From NCBI RefSeq assembly GCF_900177745.1, contig NZ_FXAR01000007.1:62001-126000 (forward strand): 64,000 bases of DNA, read 5' to 3'. Positions 38,168-48,185 of the stretch are shown piece by piece. Source of the DNA: Corynebacterium pollutisoli. Its GTDB lineage: Bacteria > Actinomycetota > Actinomycetes > Mycobacteriales > Mycobacteriaceae. Under the pieces are notes generated by a model. The model did no database searches. It was given only the letters and a program-made list of their open reading frames with translations, and was not told the DNA's origin. Both the position numbers and the translations under genes were made by a program. Within the stretch, counting starts at the first letter, position 1. Every line of letters begins with the position of its first letter.

Positions 38168-38932
38168 ATGCTCTCTCGCGCCGGAATCACGGCCACGCTC
38201 CTCACGACCGCACTGGCCGCCGGAGTCATCGCTCCCCCCGCCACCGCCCAGGAGGCCTCCTTCCAGGTGACCGAGGACGGTGTCACCGGTGCCGACCTCA
38301 ACGACATCGTCACCCTGCTCACCGCCGTCGGCAAGATCGCGGAGGGCGTCAACACCGCCGGGGACACCACCGACACCCCGTCCGGAGGCAGCTCCGACCT
38401 GCAGATCATCCTCGATCCGCTCACCGCGCTGCTCGACTCCCTGTCGATCGTCTCCTCCGAGGAGCTGAGCCTCGACCTCGAGCTCACCGACCTCATCCCG
38501 GCCCACCGCATGTCCCCCGTCCGCGGGCAGACCGCCGACGGCGCCACCGTCGTCTTCCCCACCTCCGGCCGCTTCACCTCCGGCTACGGCGCCCGCTGGG
38601 GTGCCATGCACGAGGGCATCGACATCGCCGACCCGATCGGCACCCCGGTCCTGGCCGTCATGGACGGCGAGGTCATCTCCGCCGGCGGTGCCAACGGCTT
38701 CGGCAAGTGGGTCCGCCTGCGCCACGACGACGGCTCCATCTCCGTCTACGGCCACGTCCACACCATCGACGTCTCCGTCGGCCAACGCGTGACCGCCGGT
38801 GAGCAGATCGCCACCATCGGCAACGAGGGCCGCTCCACCGGCCCGCATCTCCACTTCGAGATCCGCCCCGCCGGCGGCTCCCCCGTCGACCCCGTCGACT
38901 GGTTCGCCGAGCAGGGCATCGACGTCTACTAG
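38168..38932 (+). CDS. Secreted M23-family peptidase, second copy
   Basis: 254 residues. Cleavable signal peptide (LLTTALAAGVIAPPATAQE, cut near residue 27), a helical region, then a LytM domain from about residue 135: TSGYGARWGAMHEGIDIADP and GPHLHFEIRP carry the zinc ligands. It is clearly related to the peptidase at 33235 (shared GTPILAVMDG / GTPVLAVMDG and SISVYGH). AAGGCAGGA precedes the ATG. The last four bases overlap the helicase gene end. Upstream, TCAC words recur every nine bases (37999-38021), a possible weak operator. Confidence 0.88.
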   Translation: MLSRAGITATLLTTALAAGVIAPPATAQEASFQVTEDGVTGADLNDIVTLLTAVGKIAEGVNTAGDTTDTPSGGSSDLQIILDPLTALLDSLSIVSSEELSLDLELTDLIPAHRMSPVRGQTADGATVVFPTSGRFTSGYGARWGAMHEGIDIADPIGTPVLAVMDGEVISAGGANGFGKWVRLRHDDGSISVYGHVHTIDVSVGQRVTAGEQIATIGNEGRSTGPHLHFEIRPAGGSPVDPVDWFAEQGIDVY

Positions 38933-41262
38933 AGCTTCTCCATCGGCACCCCGCCGATGAGCATGAGCCGGACCTTGCCGGAGGATCCGAAGTCGATGGT
39001 GACGGTGGCCCGCGCCCCGGAACCGTCGGAGGCGATGACCGTGCCCAGCCCGTACTTGTCGTGGTTGACCCGGTCGCCCACGACCAGCTGCAGGTTGTTG
39101 TTCTTCGGCCGCGCCTTCGGCAGGGTCGGCTTCTTCGGGGCGGTCCGCTGCGGCGTGGAACGGCCCCAGGAGTCACCGCCCACGTAGCCGCCGGAGCCCC
39201 AGGAACCACCGCCCCACGAGGACTCCGGCTCCTCCCGCCGCCAGTCGATGAGCTCCGCCGGGACCTCCGCGAGGAAACGGCTCGGCGGGTTCGTCAGCGG
39301 GTTGCCCCACGAGGAACGCAGCATCGCCCGCGTGAGGTAGAGCTGCTCGCGGGCCCGGGTGATGCCCACGTAGGCCAGACGACGCTCCTCCGCCAGCTCC
39401 GCCGGATCGCCCAGAGCCCGCAGGTGCGGGAACTGGCCGTCCTCCCAACCGGTGAGGAAGACGACCGGAAACTCCAGGCCCTTCGCCGTGTGCAGGGTCA
39501 TGAGCGTGACCACCCCCTGCTCGTTGTCCGGGATCTGGTCCGCATCCGCCACCAGCGACACCTTCTCCAGGAAGGCCTGCAGCGAACCCGGCTCCGGTTC
39601 CCCCTCGTCGAGGGAGAACTCCCCGCCGTCCATCTCCGCGTACGCCACCTGCATCGCCGCCTCCGAGGAGAACTCCCGCGCCACGGAGACGAGCTCGTTG
39701 AGGTTGTCCAGGCGCGCCCCGTCCTGCGGGTCGTTGCTCAGCTCGAGCTGCTCGCGGTAGCCGGTGACCTCGAGGACACGCGAGATGAGATCGCCGAGAT
39801 CCAGGTCCTTCATATCGGCACGCAGGCCGTCCATCATGTCGTTGAACGACCCGATGGCCTTGCGCCCGCGGGCACCGAGGAGGGGGACCTTGTCCTCACC
39901 GGCGTCGAGAAGCGCCTGTCCGAAGGACACCCCGTTGTTCTCGGCGTGCAACGCCACGAAGGACTGCGCGCGGTCGCCGATGCCGCGACGCGGCGTGTTG
40001 ATGATGCGGCGCAGGCTCACCGTGTCGTCGGGGTTCTCCAGAACGCGCAGATAGGCGACCATGTCGCGGATCTCGGCGCGCTCGTAGAAGCGCGTGCCGC
40101 CGACCACCTTGTACGGGATACCGGCGCGGATGAACACCTCCTCCAGCGCGCGGGAGGCGTTGTTCGTGCGGTACATTACGGCGATGTCGCTGTAGGCGCG
40201 GCCCCGGTCGGCGAGGGCGTCGATCTCCCCGGCGATGAACCGGGCCTCATCGTGCTCGTTGTCCGAGACGTAGCCGATGATCTGCTGCCCCTCGCCGAGA
40301 GCGGTCCACAGCTTCTTCTCCCGCCGCCCGTCGTTGCGCGAGATGACCGCGTTGGCGGCGTTGAGGATGGTCTGCGTCGAACGGTAGTTCTGCTCCAGCA
40401 GAATGGTGCGGGCCTGCGGGTAGTCGCGCTCGAACTCCTCGATGTTGCGGATCGTCGCCCCACGGAACGCGTAGATCGACTGGTCCGAATCACCCACCAC
40501 ACACAGCTCCGGGGCGTCCGGGCCGGTGCCGACGAGCGTGGCCACCAGCATGTACTGGGCGTGGTTGGTGTCCTGGTACTCGTCGATGAGCACGTGCCGG
40601 AAACGCCGCCGGTAATGGTCGACCACCTGCGGGTGCTGCTGGAAGATCCGCACGACCTCACCGATGAGATCGTCGAAGTCCACGGCGTTCGCCGCCCGCA
40701 GGCGGCGCTGGTAGTCGGCGTAGACCTCGGCGACGGTGATGTCGAAGGGGTTGCGCACCGCCTGCGCGTCCGCCGCCGCGGACTCCGGGTCGATGAGCTC
40801 GTTCTTGAGATTCGAGATCGCGTTGGCCAGCACGCGCGCGGTGAACTTCTTCAGGTCCAGGTTGTGGTCCTTGGCGATCATGCTCAGCAGCCGCCGCGAA
40901 TCATCCGCGTCATAGATGGTGAAGTTCGTGTTCAGCCCCGGCACCAGCTGCGCCTGCTGCCGCAGGATGCGCACGCACACCGAGTGGAAGGTGGCCACCC
41001 ACATCCGCTCCGCCACGGGCCCCACCAGGCCGGTGACGCGCTCCCGCATCTCGGCCGCGGCCTTGTTGGTGAACGTGATCGCCAGGATCTCCCACGGCGC
41101 CACCCCCCGCTCCCGCATGAGGTGCGCGATTCGCCTGGTGAGCACCGCCGTCTTGCCCGATCCCGCGCCGGCGACGATGAGCAGCGGCGAGCCGGAGTGC
41201 TCGACCGCCGCCTTCTGCTGTTCGTTGAGTCCGAGGGTGAGATCAGTGGAGGTTGGCTGCAT
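38929..41262 (-). CDS. pcrA: UvrD/PcrA-type DNA helicase
   Basis: ATP-dependent 3'-5' helicase for repair and replication restart; mycobacterial counterpart UvrD1. 777 residues: Q motif LNEQQKAAVEH, Walker A VAGAGSGKTAVLT, motif II DEYQDTN, motif III GDSDQSIYAFRGA, motif IV QNYRSTQ, motif V TLHTAKGLEFPVVFL, motif VI RRLAYVGITRAREQL. The C-terminus ends in a Tudor-like domain (GDRVNHDKYGLGTV). ATG at 41262 fits the family N-terminus. Adjacent to chorismate mutase, as in mycobacteria. Confidence 0.95.
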   Translation of the reverse strand: MQPTSTDLTLGLNEQQKAAVEHSGSPLLIVAGAGSGKTAVLTRRIAHLMRERGVAPWEILAITFTNKAAAEMRERVTGLVGPVAERMWVATFHSVCVRILRQQAQLVPGLNTNFTIYDADDSRRLLSMIAKDHNLDLKKFTARVLANAISNLKNELIDPESAAADAQAVRNPFDITVAEVYADYQRRLRAANAVDFDDLIGEVVRIFQQHPQVVDHYRRRFRHVLIDEYQDTNHAQYMLVATLVGTGPDAPELCVVGDSDQSIYAFRGATIRNIEEFERDYPQARTILLEQNYRSTQTILNAANAVISRNDGRREKKLWTALGEGQQIIGYVSDNEHDEARFIAGEIDALADRGRAYSDIAVMYRTNNASRALEEVFIRAGIPYKVVGGTRFYERAEIRDMVAYLRVLENPDDTVSLRRIINTPRRGIGDRAQSFVALHAENNGVSFGQALLDAGEDKVPLLGARGRKAIGSFNDMMDGLRADMKDLDLGDLISRVLEVTGYREQLELSNDPQDGARLDNLNELVSVAREFSSEAAMQVAYAEMDGGEFSLDEGEPEPGSLQAFLEKVSLVADADQIPDNEQGVVTLMTLHTAKGLEFPVVFLTGWEDGQFPHLRALGDPAELAEERRLAYVGITRAREQLYLTRAMLRSSWGNPLTNPPSRFLAEVPAELIDWRREEPESSWGGGSWGSGGYVGGDSWGRSTPQRTAPKKPTLPKARPKNNNLQLVVGDRVNHDKYGLGTVIASDGSGARATVTIDFGSSGKVRLMLIGGVPMEKL

Positions 41263-41317
41263 GCCTAACAACCTACTAGTCGGTCCGGACATGACCCCGC
41301 GCGGTACATTAGGTGAC

Positions 41318-41623
41318 ATGACAGATGCTGCCGACAACTTCGAGATCCGCATGCCCACGGGCACCGACGACCCACTGTCCGACGCGGAGATCCAGCAGTA
41401 CCGCCAGGAGATCGACCGTCTCGACCGCGTCATCCTCGACGCCGTCAAGCGCCGCACCGAGGTCTCCCGCGCCATCGGCAAGACCCGCATGGGCTCCGGC
41501 GGCACCCGCCTCGTCCACACCCGCGAGCTGGCCATCATCAACCAGTTCCGCGAGGAACTCGGCCCTGAAGGCCCCGTCATCGCCAACGCCCTGCTGCAGC
41601 TGGGGCGCGGACGTCTGGGCTGA
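41318..41623 (+). CDS. Chorismate mutase (AroQ type)
   Basis: Converts chorismate to prephenate for Phe/Tyr synthesis. 101 residues, all helical: IDRLDRVILDAVKRRTEVSRAIGKTRM carries the catalytic Arg and Lys, and HTRELAIINQFREELGPEG the second half, matching the compact actinobacterial enzyme (M. tuberculosis Rv0948c) that needs DAHP synthase as activator. An in-frame ATG at 41291 could extend it by nine residues. The next gene begins right after its stop. Confidence 0.9.
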   Translation: MTDAADNFEIRMPTGTDDPLSDAEIQQYRQEIDRLDRVILDAVKRRTEVSRAIGKTRMGSGGTRLVHTRELAIINQFREELGPEGPVIANALLQLGRGRLG

Positions 41624-42091
41624 ATGAGCCCCCGCCACCGCACCGCCGAACTCGTCGCCGAGCTGCACGCCATCACCGCCGAGCTCGAGTCCCTGTACCC
41701 CGGCCGCCGCTTCACTCCCGACGGCCACCTGGTCGGTTCCCTCGGGGAGGTGACGGCAGCCGACCTCTTCAACATCACTCTCCGCCCCGCCTCCACCACC
41801 GGGCATGACGCCGTAACATCCGATGGCCGCCGCGTTGAGATCAAGGCGACGTACGGCAACGGCGGCATCGGGATCCGCGCCACCTCGTCCGACAACGCCG
41901 CCCTCCTCGTCGTCCTGCGCCTGCCGAAATCGCCCGCGGACGACGTGGAGATCGTCTACAACGGCCCCTTCGCCAAGGTCCGGGAGGTGCTGGGCCCGGT
42001 GCAGTCCAACGGGGCCTCGCAGATCCGGCTCAACCGACTGCGCATGCTGCAGGCCTCCGTCGCGCCGGCCGACCAGGTCCCGCTGCGGTGA
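41624..42091 (+). CDS. DUF6998-type protein, possible PD-(D/E)XK nuclease fold
   Basis: 155 residues, no membrane segment. The stretch GSLGEVTAADLF ... GHDAVTSDGRRVEIKATYGNGG has the order Glu, Asp, Glu-x-Lys found in PD-(D/E)XK nucleases, so a DNA-related role is possible. It begins at the base after the chorismate mutase stop and overlaps the methyltransferase gene as GTGA, so all three are probably co-translated. Biological role unknown. Confidence 0.6.
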   Translation: MSPRHRTAELVAELHAITAELESLYPGRRFTPDGHLVGSLGEVTAADLFNITLRPASTTGHDAVTSDGRRVEIKATYGNGGIGIRATSSDNAALLVVLRLPKSPADDVEIVYNGPFAKVREVLGPVQSNGASQIRLNRLRMLQASVAPADQVPLR

Positions 42092-42696
42092 CGACCTGCT
42101 GGAACCACAACACCGCCTACCACCCGTGGATCCTGTCTGCCGTGGCTGAGCGGCCGCGCGCCCGTGTCCTCGACGTCGGGTGCGGGGACGGCCTGTTGTT
42201 GGAGAAACTCACCCCGTACGCCGGCGAACTCGTCGGCCTCGAACCGGACACGGAGACGGCCCGGCGCGCGAGCGATCGCCTCGCGGGTCTCCCCCACGCC
42301 CGGGTTCTCACTGAGTCATTCACGGATCACATCCCCGAGCAGCCCTATGACGTCATCGTCTTCGTCGCCAGCCTGCACCACATGGATCTCGCACCCACGC
42401 TCATCAAGACCCGTGATCTGTTGTCTCCCGTCGGGGAACTGATCGTCGTCGGACTGTCCGCGAACCGGAGACTGGGTGACTGGCTTGTCTCGGCGCTGCA
42501 GGTGGTACCGGCCCGCGTCCTGTCCCTGCTGCACGGGGAAACCCGCGACACCGGGATGACCGTGGCACCGCCCCGGGAGAGTCTCGCTGAGATCCGCGCC
42601 ACCGCGCGGGCCCTCCTCCCCGGTGTGCGGATCCGGCGGGGCCTGTACTACCGCTACCTGCTGCGCTGGCGGAAACCTACAGCGGCAGCGAGATGA
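42088..42696 (+). CDS. Class I SAM-dependent methyltransferase
   Basis: 202 residues. Motif I is VLDVGCGDGLLLEKL (about residues 27-41), acidic motif II GLEPDTET, and motif III/post I in DVIVFVASLHHMDL. The fold is of the UbiE/COQ5-like group; substrate unknown. GTG start overlaps the previous stop (GTGA). The last 20 bases overlap the convergent SSADH gene. Confidence 0.85.
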   Translation: MTTCWNHNTAYHPWILSAVAERPRARVLDVGCGDGLLLEKLTPYAGELVGLEPDTETARRASDRLAGLPHARVLTESFTDHIPEQPYDVIVFVASLHHMDLAPTLIKTRDLLSPVGELIVVGLSANRRLGDWLVSALQVVPARVLSLLHGETRDTGMTVAPPRESLAEIRATARALLPGVRIRRGLYYRYLLRWRKPTAAAR

Positions 42697-44137
42697 ACTT
42701 CGGCTCGAGGTACTCGTGGATGCCCTCGAAACCACCCTCGCGGCCGATGCCGGACTCCTTGACGCCGCCGAACGGGGCAGCCGGGTCGGACAGGGCACCC
42801 TTGTTCACCGCGACCATGCCGGCCTCGATGCGTTCGGCCATGTTCAGTGCCCGCGAGAGATTCTCCGAGAAGAGGTAGGCGGCGAGTCCGAAGGGGGTGT
42901 CGTTGGCCATGGCGACGGCCTCGTCGTCGGTGTCGAAGGTCGCCACCGCGAGGACGGGGCCGAAGATCTCGGTGGTGAGGATCTCCGCACCCGCGGGGAT
43001 GTCGGTGAGCACGGTCGTCGGGTAGTAGAAACCACCCTCGGGAAGGCCCTCCGGCAGGGAGCCGCCGAGCGGGCGGGAGGCACCGCGGTCGAGGGCGTCG
43101 TCGACAAGCGAGGACACGGTCTCCAGCTGGTCGTCACCGGACAGCGGACCGTAGGTGACGCCCTCGTCGGTGCCGGGGCCGATGCGGAAGGAGCCCATGA
43201 CCGCCACGGCCTTCTCCACGAACTCGTCGCGGACGGAGGAGTGGACGAGGAAGCGGTTGGCGGCGATGCACACCTGTCCGGCGCCGCGCATCTTCGCCAC
43301 GGCGACCGCCTCGGCCGCCAGGTCCAGGTCGGCGTCCTCGCAGACGATGTAGGGGGCGTTGCCGCCCAGCTCCAGCGAAACGCGCAGCGAGCGCCCCGCC
43401 GCCTTCTCGGCGAGCATCTGGCCGACCTCGGTGGAACCGGTGAAGGTGAGTTTGCGCAGGCGGGGGTCGTCGAGAAGCGCGGAGACCCGGGACGCGGACG
43501 ATGTGGGCACGACGGCGAGCACGCCGTCGGGAAGCCGGGCCTCGGCCAGCAGCTTCGCCAGGTACAGCATGGTCAGCGGGGTCTTCGACGCCGGCTTCAC
43601 CATGATCGTGCAGCCGGCCGCGAGCGCCGGGGCGATCTTGCGCGCGCCCATGGCCAGCGGAAAGTTCCACGGGGTGATCGCCAGGCAGGGGCCGACGGGC
43701 TGGTGGTGGACGACGATGCGGGCGTTGCCGGCCGGACTGTGGCGGTAGTCGCCGCGCACGCGCACGCCCTCCTCGGCGAACCAGCGGAAGAACTCCGCGC
43801 CGTAGGAGACCTCGCCGCGTGAGTCGGGCAGCGCGCGGCCCAGTTCGGCGGACTGCAGGTACGTCAGTTCCTCCTCGTGAGCCATGATGAGCTCGAAGGC
43901 GCGGCGCAGGATCTCGCACCGCTCGCGGGCGGGGGTGGCCGACCAGTCGGACTGCGCGGCGCACAACGAATCGAGGGCCCGGCGCGCGTCCTCCTCAGTG
44001 GCCGAGGCGACCTCCGTGAGCACGGAGCCGTCGGAGGGGTTGATCACCTCGAAGGTGCCGCCGTCGGAGGCGTCGACGAACGCGCCGTCGCGGAACAGTC
44101 CGGTGGGGACGTCGGACAGGAATGTGGTGGGGTTCAT
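42677..44137 (-). CDS. gabD: NAD(P)-dependent succinate-semialdehyde dehydrogenase
   Basis: Oxidises succinate semialdehyde to succinate. 486 residues of the ALDH superfamily: [29 protein letters not shown] (key Asn, Lys), FTGSTEVGQ, general-base Glu in [12 protein letters not shown] and the catalytic Cys in [12 protein letters not shown]. Closest to the SSADH subfamily by [11 protein letters not shown] and the [11 protein letters not shown] pattern. No GABA transaminase lies adjacent, so it may act on other aldehydes. Confidence 0.88.
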   Translation of the reverse strand: MNPTTFLSDVPTGLFRDGAFVDASDGGTFEVINPSDGSVLTEVASATEEDARRALDSLCAAQSDWSATPARERCEILRRAFELIMAHEEELTYLQSAELGRALPDSRGEVSYGAEFFRWFAEEGVRVRGDYRHSPAGNARIVVHHQPVGPCLAITPWNFPLAMGARKIAPALAAGCTIMVKPASKTPLTMLYLAKLLAEARLPDGVLAVVPTSSASRVSALLDDPRLRKLTFTGSTEVGQMLAEKAAGRSLRVSLELGGNAPYIVCEDADLDLAAEAVAVAKMRGAGQVCIAANRFLVHSSVRDEFVEKAVAVMGSFRIGPGTDEGVTYGPLSGDDQLETVSSLVDDALDRGASRPLGGSLPEGLPEGGFYYPTTVLTDIPAGAEILTTEIFGPVLAVATFDTDDEAVAMANDTPFGLAAYLFSENLSRALNMAERIEAGMVAVNKGALSDPAAPFGGVKESGIGREGGFEGIHEYLEPKFISLPL

Positions 44138-44154
44138 ACCCCCACCCTTACTCC

Positions 44155-44457
44155 TTATTTCTCCGTGGAGTCGAGGACGACCTCGAACTCGAGCAGCTCC
44201 GCGCCGGTGGCCACGGGCTGGCGGTCCCCGCCGTGGGCGGCGCGGGCCTCCCCGTCGCGCCAGGCGGCGTAGGACTCCTCGTCGGCCCAGCGGGTGACCA
44301 CGAAGTAGCGGTCATCCCCCTGGACGGGGCGCAGAAGCTGGAAACCCTCGAAACCGGGGGCGGAGTCGACGGCGTGCTTGCGGGCGGCGAAGCGCTCCTC
44401 GAGCTGCGGGCCGGCGCCCTCGGGGACGGTGATGGCGTTGATCTTGACGATGCTCAT
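44155..44457 (-). CDS. Antibiotic biosynthesis monooxygenase (ABM) domain protein
   Basis: 100 residues. [26 protein letters not shown] and [11 protein letters not shown] ... [21 protein letters not shown] follow the ABM/IsdG ferredoxin-like fold. Members include haem-degrading HmoA/IsdG-like proteins; the residues needed for haem cleavage cannot be judged here. It stands alone between SSADH and pgi, divergent from pgi. Confidence 0.8.
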   Translation of the reverse strand: MSIVKINAITVPEGAGPQLEERFAARKHAVDSAPGFEGFQLLRPVQGDDRYFVVTRWADEESYAAWRDGEARAAHGGDRQPVATGAELLEFEVVLDSTEK

Positions 44458-44556
44458 GCCCCCATTGTGCCCAACCGGCCGCTTCCCCGGCGGATGCACC
44501 GGAAAGTCACTAGATTCGTCAGTGTTGCCAGTTTCCCCGCGAAAAGGAGCCACGAC

Positions 44557-46194
44557 ATGGCCGACATCACCACCTCCGCCGAATGGAGCAACCTGGAGTC
44601 CGAGTTCGAGCGCACCCAGGGCCAGACCCTGCGGGAGCTGTTCGCCCAGGATCCGCAGCGCGCGGAGAAGCTCACCTTCGATGCGGCGGGCCTCCACGTC
44701 GACCTGTCCAAGAACCTACTCGACGACGCCGTGCTCGACGCCCTCGTCGCGCTCGCCAAGGAGGCGCAGCTCACCGAGGCCATCGAGAAGATGTTCACCG
44801 GTGAGCACATCAACAACACCGAGGACCGGGCCGTCCTGCACACCGCCCTGCGCCTGCCCGTCGAGGAGGATCTCGCGGTCGACGGCCAGGACATCGCCGC
44901 CGACGTCCACGAGGTGCTCGGCCGCATGCGCGACTTCGCCTCCTCTCTGCGCGCGGGCACCTGGCTCGGCCACACCGGCCGCACCATCAAGAAGGTCGTC
45001 AACATCGGCATCGGCGGCTCCGACCTGGGCCCGGCCATGGCTGCCCAGGCGCTGCGCTCCTACGCCACCGCCGGCATCACCGCCGAATTCGTCTCCAACG
45101 TCGACCCGGCCGACATGTCCGCCACCCTCGACGACCTCGACCCCGAGTCGACCCTGTTCATCATCGCCTCCAAGACCTTCACCACCCAGGAGACCCTGGC
45201 CAACGCCCACGCCGCGAAGCGCTGGCTGCTGGAGGCCTTCGACGGGGACGAGTCGGCCGTCGCAAAGCACTTCGTCGCGGTGTCCACGAACGCGGAGAAG
45301 GTCGCCGAGTTCGGCATCGACACCGCGAACATGTTCGGCTTCTGGGACTGGGTCGGCGGCCGCTACTCCGTCGACTCCGCCATCGGCCTGTCCCTCATGG
45401 CCGTCATCGGCCCGATGGACTTCATGCGCTTCCTCGAGGGCTTCCGCGCCATGGACGAGCACTTCCGCGCCACCCCCTTCGAGAAGAACGTCCCCGTCCT
45501 CATGGCCCTGCTCGGGGTCTGGTACGTCAACTTCCACGAGTTCGAGACCCACGCCGTGCTCCCCTACTCCCAGGACCTCGCCCGCTTCGCCGCCTACCTG
45601 CAGCAGCTGACCATGGAGTCCAACGGCAAGTCCGTCCGCCACGACGGCTCGGCCGTCAACTACGCCACCGGCGAGATCTACTGGGGCGAGCCGGGCACCA
45701 ACGGCCAGCACGCCTTCTACCAGCTCATGCACCAGGGCACCCGCGTCGTGCCGGCCGACTTCATCGGCTTCGCCCGCCCGAAGAACGACCTGCCGACGGC
45801 CACCGGCGCAGGCTCCATGCACGACCTGCTCATGGGCAACCTCTTCGCCCAGTCGAAGGTGCTCGCCTTCGGCAAGACCGCCGAGGAGATCGCCGCCGAG
45901 GGTGTCGCCGAGGACCTGGTGACCCACAAGGTGATGCCGGGTAACCGCCCGTCCACCACCATCCTCGCCGAGGAGCTCACCCCGGCCGTCCTCGGTGCAC
46001 TCATCGCCCTCTACGAGCACATCACCTTCGTCCAGGGCGTCATCTGGGACATCAACTCCTTCGACCAGTGGGGCGTGGAGCTGGGCAAGCAGCAGGCCAA
46101 CCAGCTCGCCGCCGCGGTCTCCGGTGAAGAGGAGGTCGACTCCGGCGACTCCTCCACCGACGCGCTCGTGCGCTGGTACCGCGCGAACCGCTAA
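44557..46194 (+). CDS. pgi: Glucose-6-phosphate isomerase
   Basis: Interconverts glucose-6-phosphate and fructose-6-phosphate. 545 residues with [44 protein letters not shown] (signature 1), ESNGKSV, and [13 protein letters not shown] with the active-site His, plus [25 protein letters not shown] (signature 2; Lys at the end). AAAGGAG precedes the ATG. A hairpin follows at 46209. Confidence 0.97.
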   Translation: MADITTSAEWSNLESEFERTQGQTLRELFAQDPQRAEKLTFDAAGLHVDLSKNLLDDAVLDALVALAKEAQLTEAIEKMFTGEHINNTEDRAVLHTALRLPVEEDLAVDGQDIAADVHEVLGRMRDFASSLRAGTWLGHTGRTIKKVVNIGIGGSDLGPAMAAQALRSYATAGITAEFVSNVDPADMSATLDDLDPESTLFIIASKTFTTQETLANAHAAKRWLLEAFDGDESAVAKHFVAVSTNAEKVAEFGIDTANMFGFWDWVGGRYSVDSAIGLSLMAVIGPMDFMRFLEGFRAMDEHFRATPFEKNVPVLMALLGVWYVNFHEFETHAVLPYSQDLARFAAYLQQLTMESNGKSVRHDGSAVNYATGEIYWGEPGTNGQHAFYQLMHQGTRVVPADFIGFARPKNDLPTATGAGSMHDLLMGNLFAQSKVLAFGKTAEEIAAEGVAEDLVTHKVMPGNRPSTTILAEELTPAVLGALIALYEHITFVQGVIWDINSFDQWGVELGKQQANQLAAAVSGEEEVDSGDSSTDALVRWYRANR

Positions 46195-48016
46195 TCCGCT
46201 CCGCGCAGGGCCGGCATCCCGAGAGGGGTGCCGGCCTTCTGCTTCTCGACGTCGCCCCGCTCCCCGTAGCTGAACCGGAACTCGTGGAACGGCAGGTTCA
46301 CCGTGTTCAGGTGGTAGAAGGCGTTCCGGGCGTGCTTGGCGTAGTGGTACTCGCGGGCCTTGAGCGTGGTCACCGACAGCAGGTTGCCGTAGCCGGGCAG
46401 CAGCAGGTGGGCATGCTGCCGGAGGAACGGCGCGAGGTCGAGGCTCCACCCGGCGTCGGTGCGCACGAGCTCGGCCGGGTACAGGTCGACGGTGGCCACG
46501 TGCTCCATCTTCTCGCGCTGCTCGTCGCCGTAGACGACGCGCTCATCGCGCAGCAGCTGCAGCTTGACCGCGTTGAGGGCACCCTCCCCGGCGTTGAGGT
46601 CCCACAGGTCGGTGGCGACGTGGAGGCGCACCTCGTCCTCCGGTGTCAGCGCCGCCTGCGTCATCCTCCCGTAGAGGTGGCTGCTGAACAGCTCGCGCCG
46701 CAGGCCGTTGACCTCGAGGGTGACGGCACCCCGCCGGAAGAGGGTCTGCAGCTGCGGGTCGCGGGCGATGATCGCGGTGACCGCGTTGTTCTCGTCGAGG
46801 ATCTCAGTCTTGAACTTCACGACGCGGGGCACGCTGAGATCGTCGTAGAGGTGCGGCTGGTTCTGGCGGATGAAGGAGTCGACGAGGCGGCGGCTGGCGT
46901 CGGGTTTCGGCGGGAAGCGCTGCGGCTGCGCCCGGTAGAACGCCTTCTGTATCCCGCAGGTGTAGGCGCGGTTCCCCCGGTTGTTGTTCCTCTCGATGGG
47001 GCAGCCGGCGTAACAGAGGTAGAAGTACTCGCAGGCGATGCACTCGGCCGACAGGTCCTCGTTCGCGGACTCGTAGGCGCGGATCGCGGCCGCCCCCTTC
47101 GCCGCGATCTCCGGGAGCCCGAGCTGGAGGATGTTGCCGAACTTCAGGTCCGGTTCCGCCTGGGCGCGGTGGCACGGGTAGACGTCCCCGTTCTTCTGCA
47201 CGAGGAAGTTGGTGGCCCCGCAGTTGATCTGGTGGGTGCAGTAGCCGTGGGTGAACTCCTTGAAACACTCGTAGTACACGGCCCGTTCGAACTTCGTGCC
47301 GCGCACACGGTCGAGGACACCCTCGAAGAACTCCACCATCTGCGCCTGATCGAGCTGGCTGGAGTCACCGGAGTTGAGCGAGTCGTAGGCGAACATGATG
47401 TAGAAGTCCGTCACCATGTCGAAGCCGTGCTCGTCCAGCCACCGCAGGTCGGCGACGAACTCGTCGATCCTCTCCAGGTGCTCGCGGCCCACGACGCAGC
47501 TGATCTGCTTGCGGTGCGGGTAGGAGACGAGCAACAGCACATTATCGACGGTGCGCCTGAGCGTCGACTTCCCCGCCTTGGTCACCCGGAATTTCTCGTG
47601 CAGCGAGAACGGCAGGTCGAAGCTACCCGAGATGGACACCTCGTACTCCTCGAACAGCGGACGCAGCTGGTGGAAGTTGTAGAGATTCGTCTTGATGTGG
47701 ATCGCCGCCCACCGCGGGCGAGGGCCTTGAGTTCGAGGCGGTGCGTGCGTCGATAAGCGGTGTAGAACGCGAAGAGCTCCCGCAGGACCGGCTCCGGGAG
47801 GGTGGAGATCTCGGCGCCGTGCAGCAGCAGCTGGTCGATGAGGATGCTCTGGTGCGCGAGGTGGTCGCAGATGCGGGAGAACTCGGCGACGACGTCGGCC
47901 GGGTCGTCGCGGTTGTTGGTCAGGTCGCCGAGGTAGCAGTACGTGCAGCCGAGGTTGCAGAACTGGTTCGGGACGAACGTCAGCTTGATCGCCCGGTGAA
48001 ACAGCAGGTCAGCCAT
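46191..48016 (-). pseudogene. Radical SAM/SPASM peptide maturase, one frameshift
   Basis: Probable RiPP-modifying enzyme. From the ATG at 48016 the first frame gives the radical-SAM cluster motif CNLGCTYC (Cys 20, 24, 27), then HGAEISTLPEPVLRELF. Between about 47715 and 47745 the frame changes (one base appears missing) and continues to 46191. In the second frame a full SPASM motif CIACEYFYLCYAGC (CX2CX5CX3C) with flanking Cys (INCGATNF, DVYPCHRAQ, AYTCGIQ) is present, followed by ~200 residues of unrecognised C-terminal domain. Its ATG overlaps the stop of the 58-residue precursor by eight bases. Total length about 608 residues if repaired. All other motifs are intact, so a read error or a recent mutation is possible. 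Confidence 0.8.
46209..46242 (+). terminator. Terminator after pgi
   Basis: Stem GGCCGGCATCCC/GGGGTGCCGGCC with a GAGA loop, then TTCTGCTTCT. It starts 15 bases past the pgi stop and lies inside the 3' end of the convergent radical-SAM gene. Confidence 0.75.
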
Positions 48017-48185
48017 TGTTATTGTTGTTGTCGCTCGAGCCGTCGTCCGAGCTCCCGCCCTCCTGGATACCGGCCCCGTCGAAACCGAGGATGCCGGCCC
48101 AACCGTTGCAGAAACTCGCCGACTCACTGAACGGGTCGCCCGTGGACGTGCCGGAGATGGGCCGGCGCCCGAATGGTGTGGTCAT
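48009..48185 (-). CDS. Probable RiPP precursor peptide
   Basis: 58 residues, too short for routine gene calling. The leader-like N-terminus MTTPFGRRPISGTSTGDP is followed by FSESASFCNGWAGILGFDGAGI (one Cys at residue 26, one Trp at 29, Gly-rich), then an acidic Ser/Gly linker and a DNNNNNG tail. The stop overlaps the start of a radical-SAM/SPASM gene by eight bases, and its ATG overlaps the stop of the upstream broken gene as ATGA, with AGGCGG just before. The gene context, small size and Gly/Asn-rich C-terminus suggest a ribosomal peptide modified by the adjacent enzyme. No named RiPP class is recognised. Confidence 0.6.
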   Translation of the reverse strand: MTTPFGRRPISGTSTGDPFSESASFCNGWAGILGFDGAGIQEGGSSDDGSSDNNNNNG

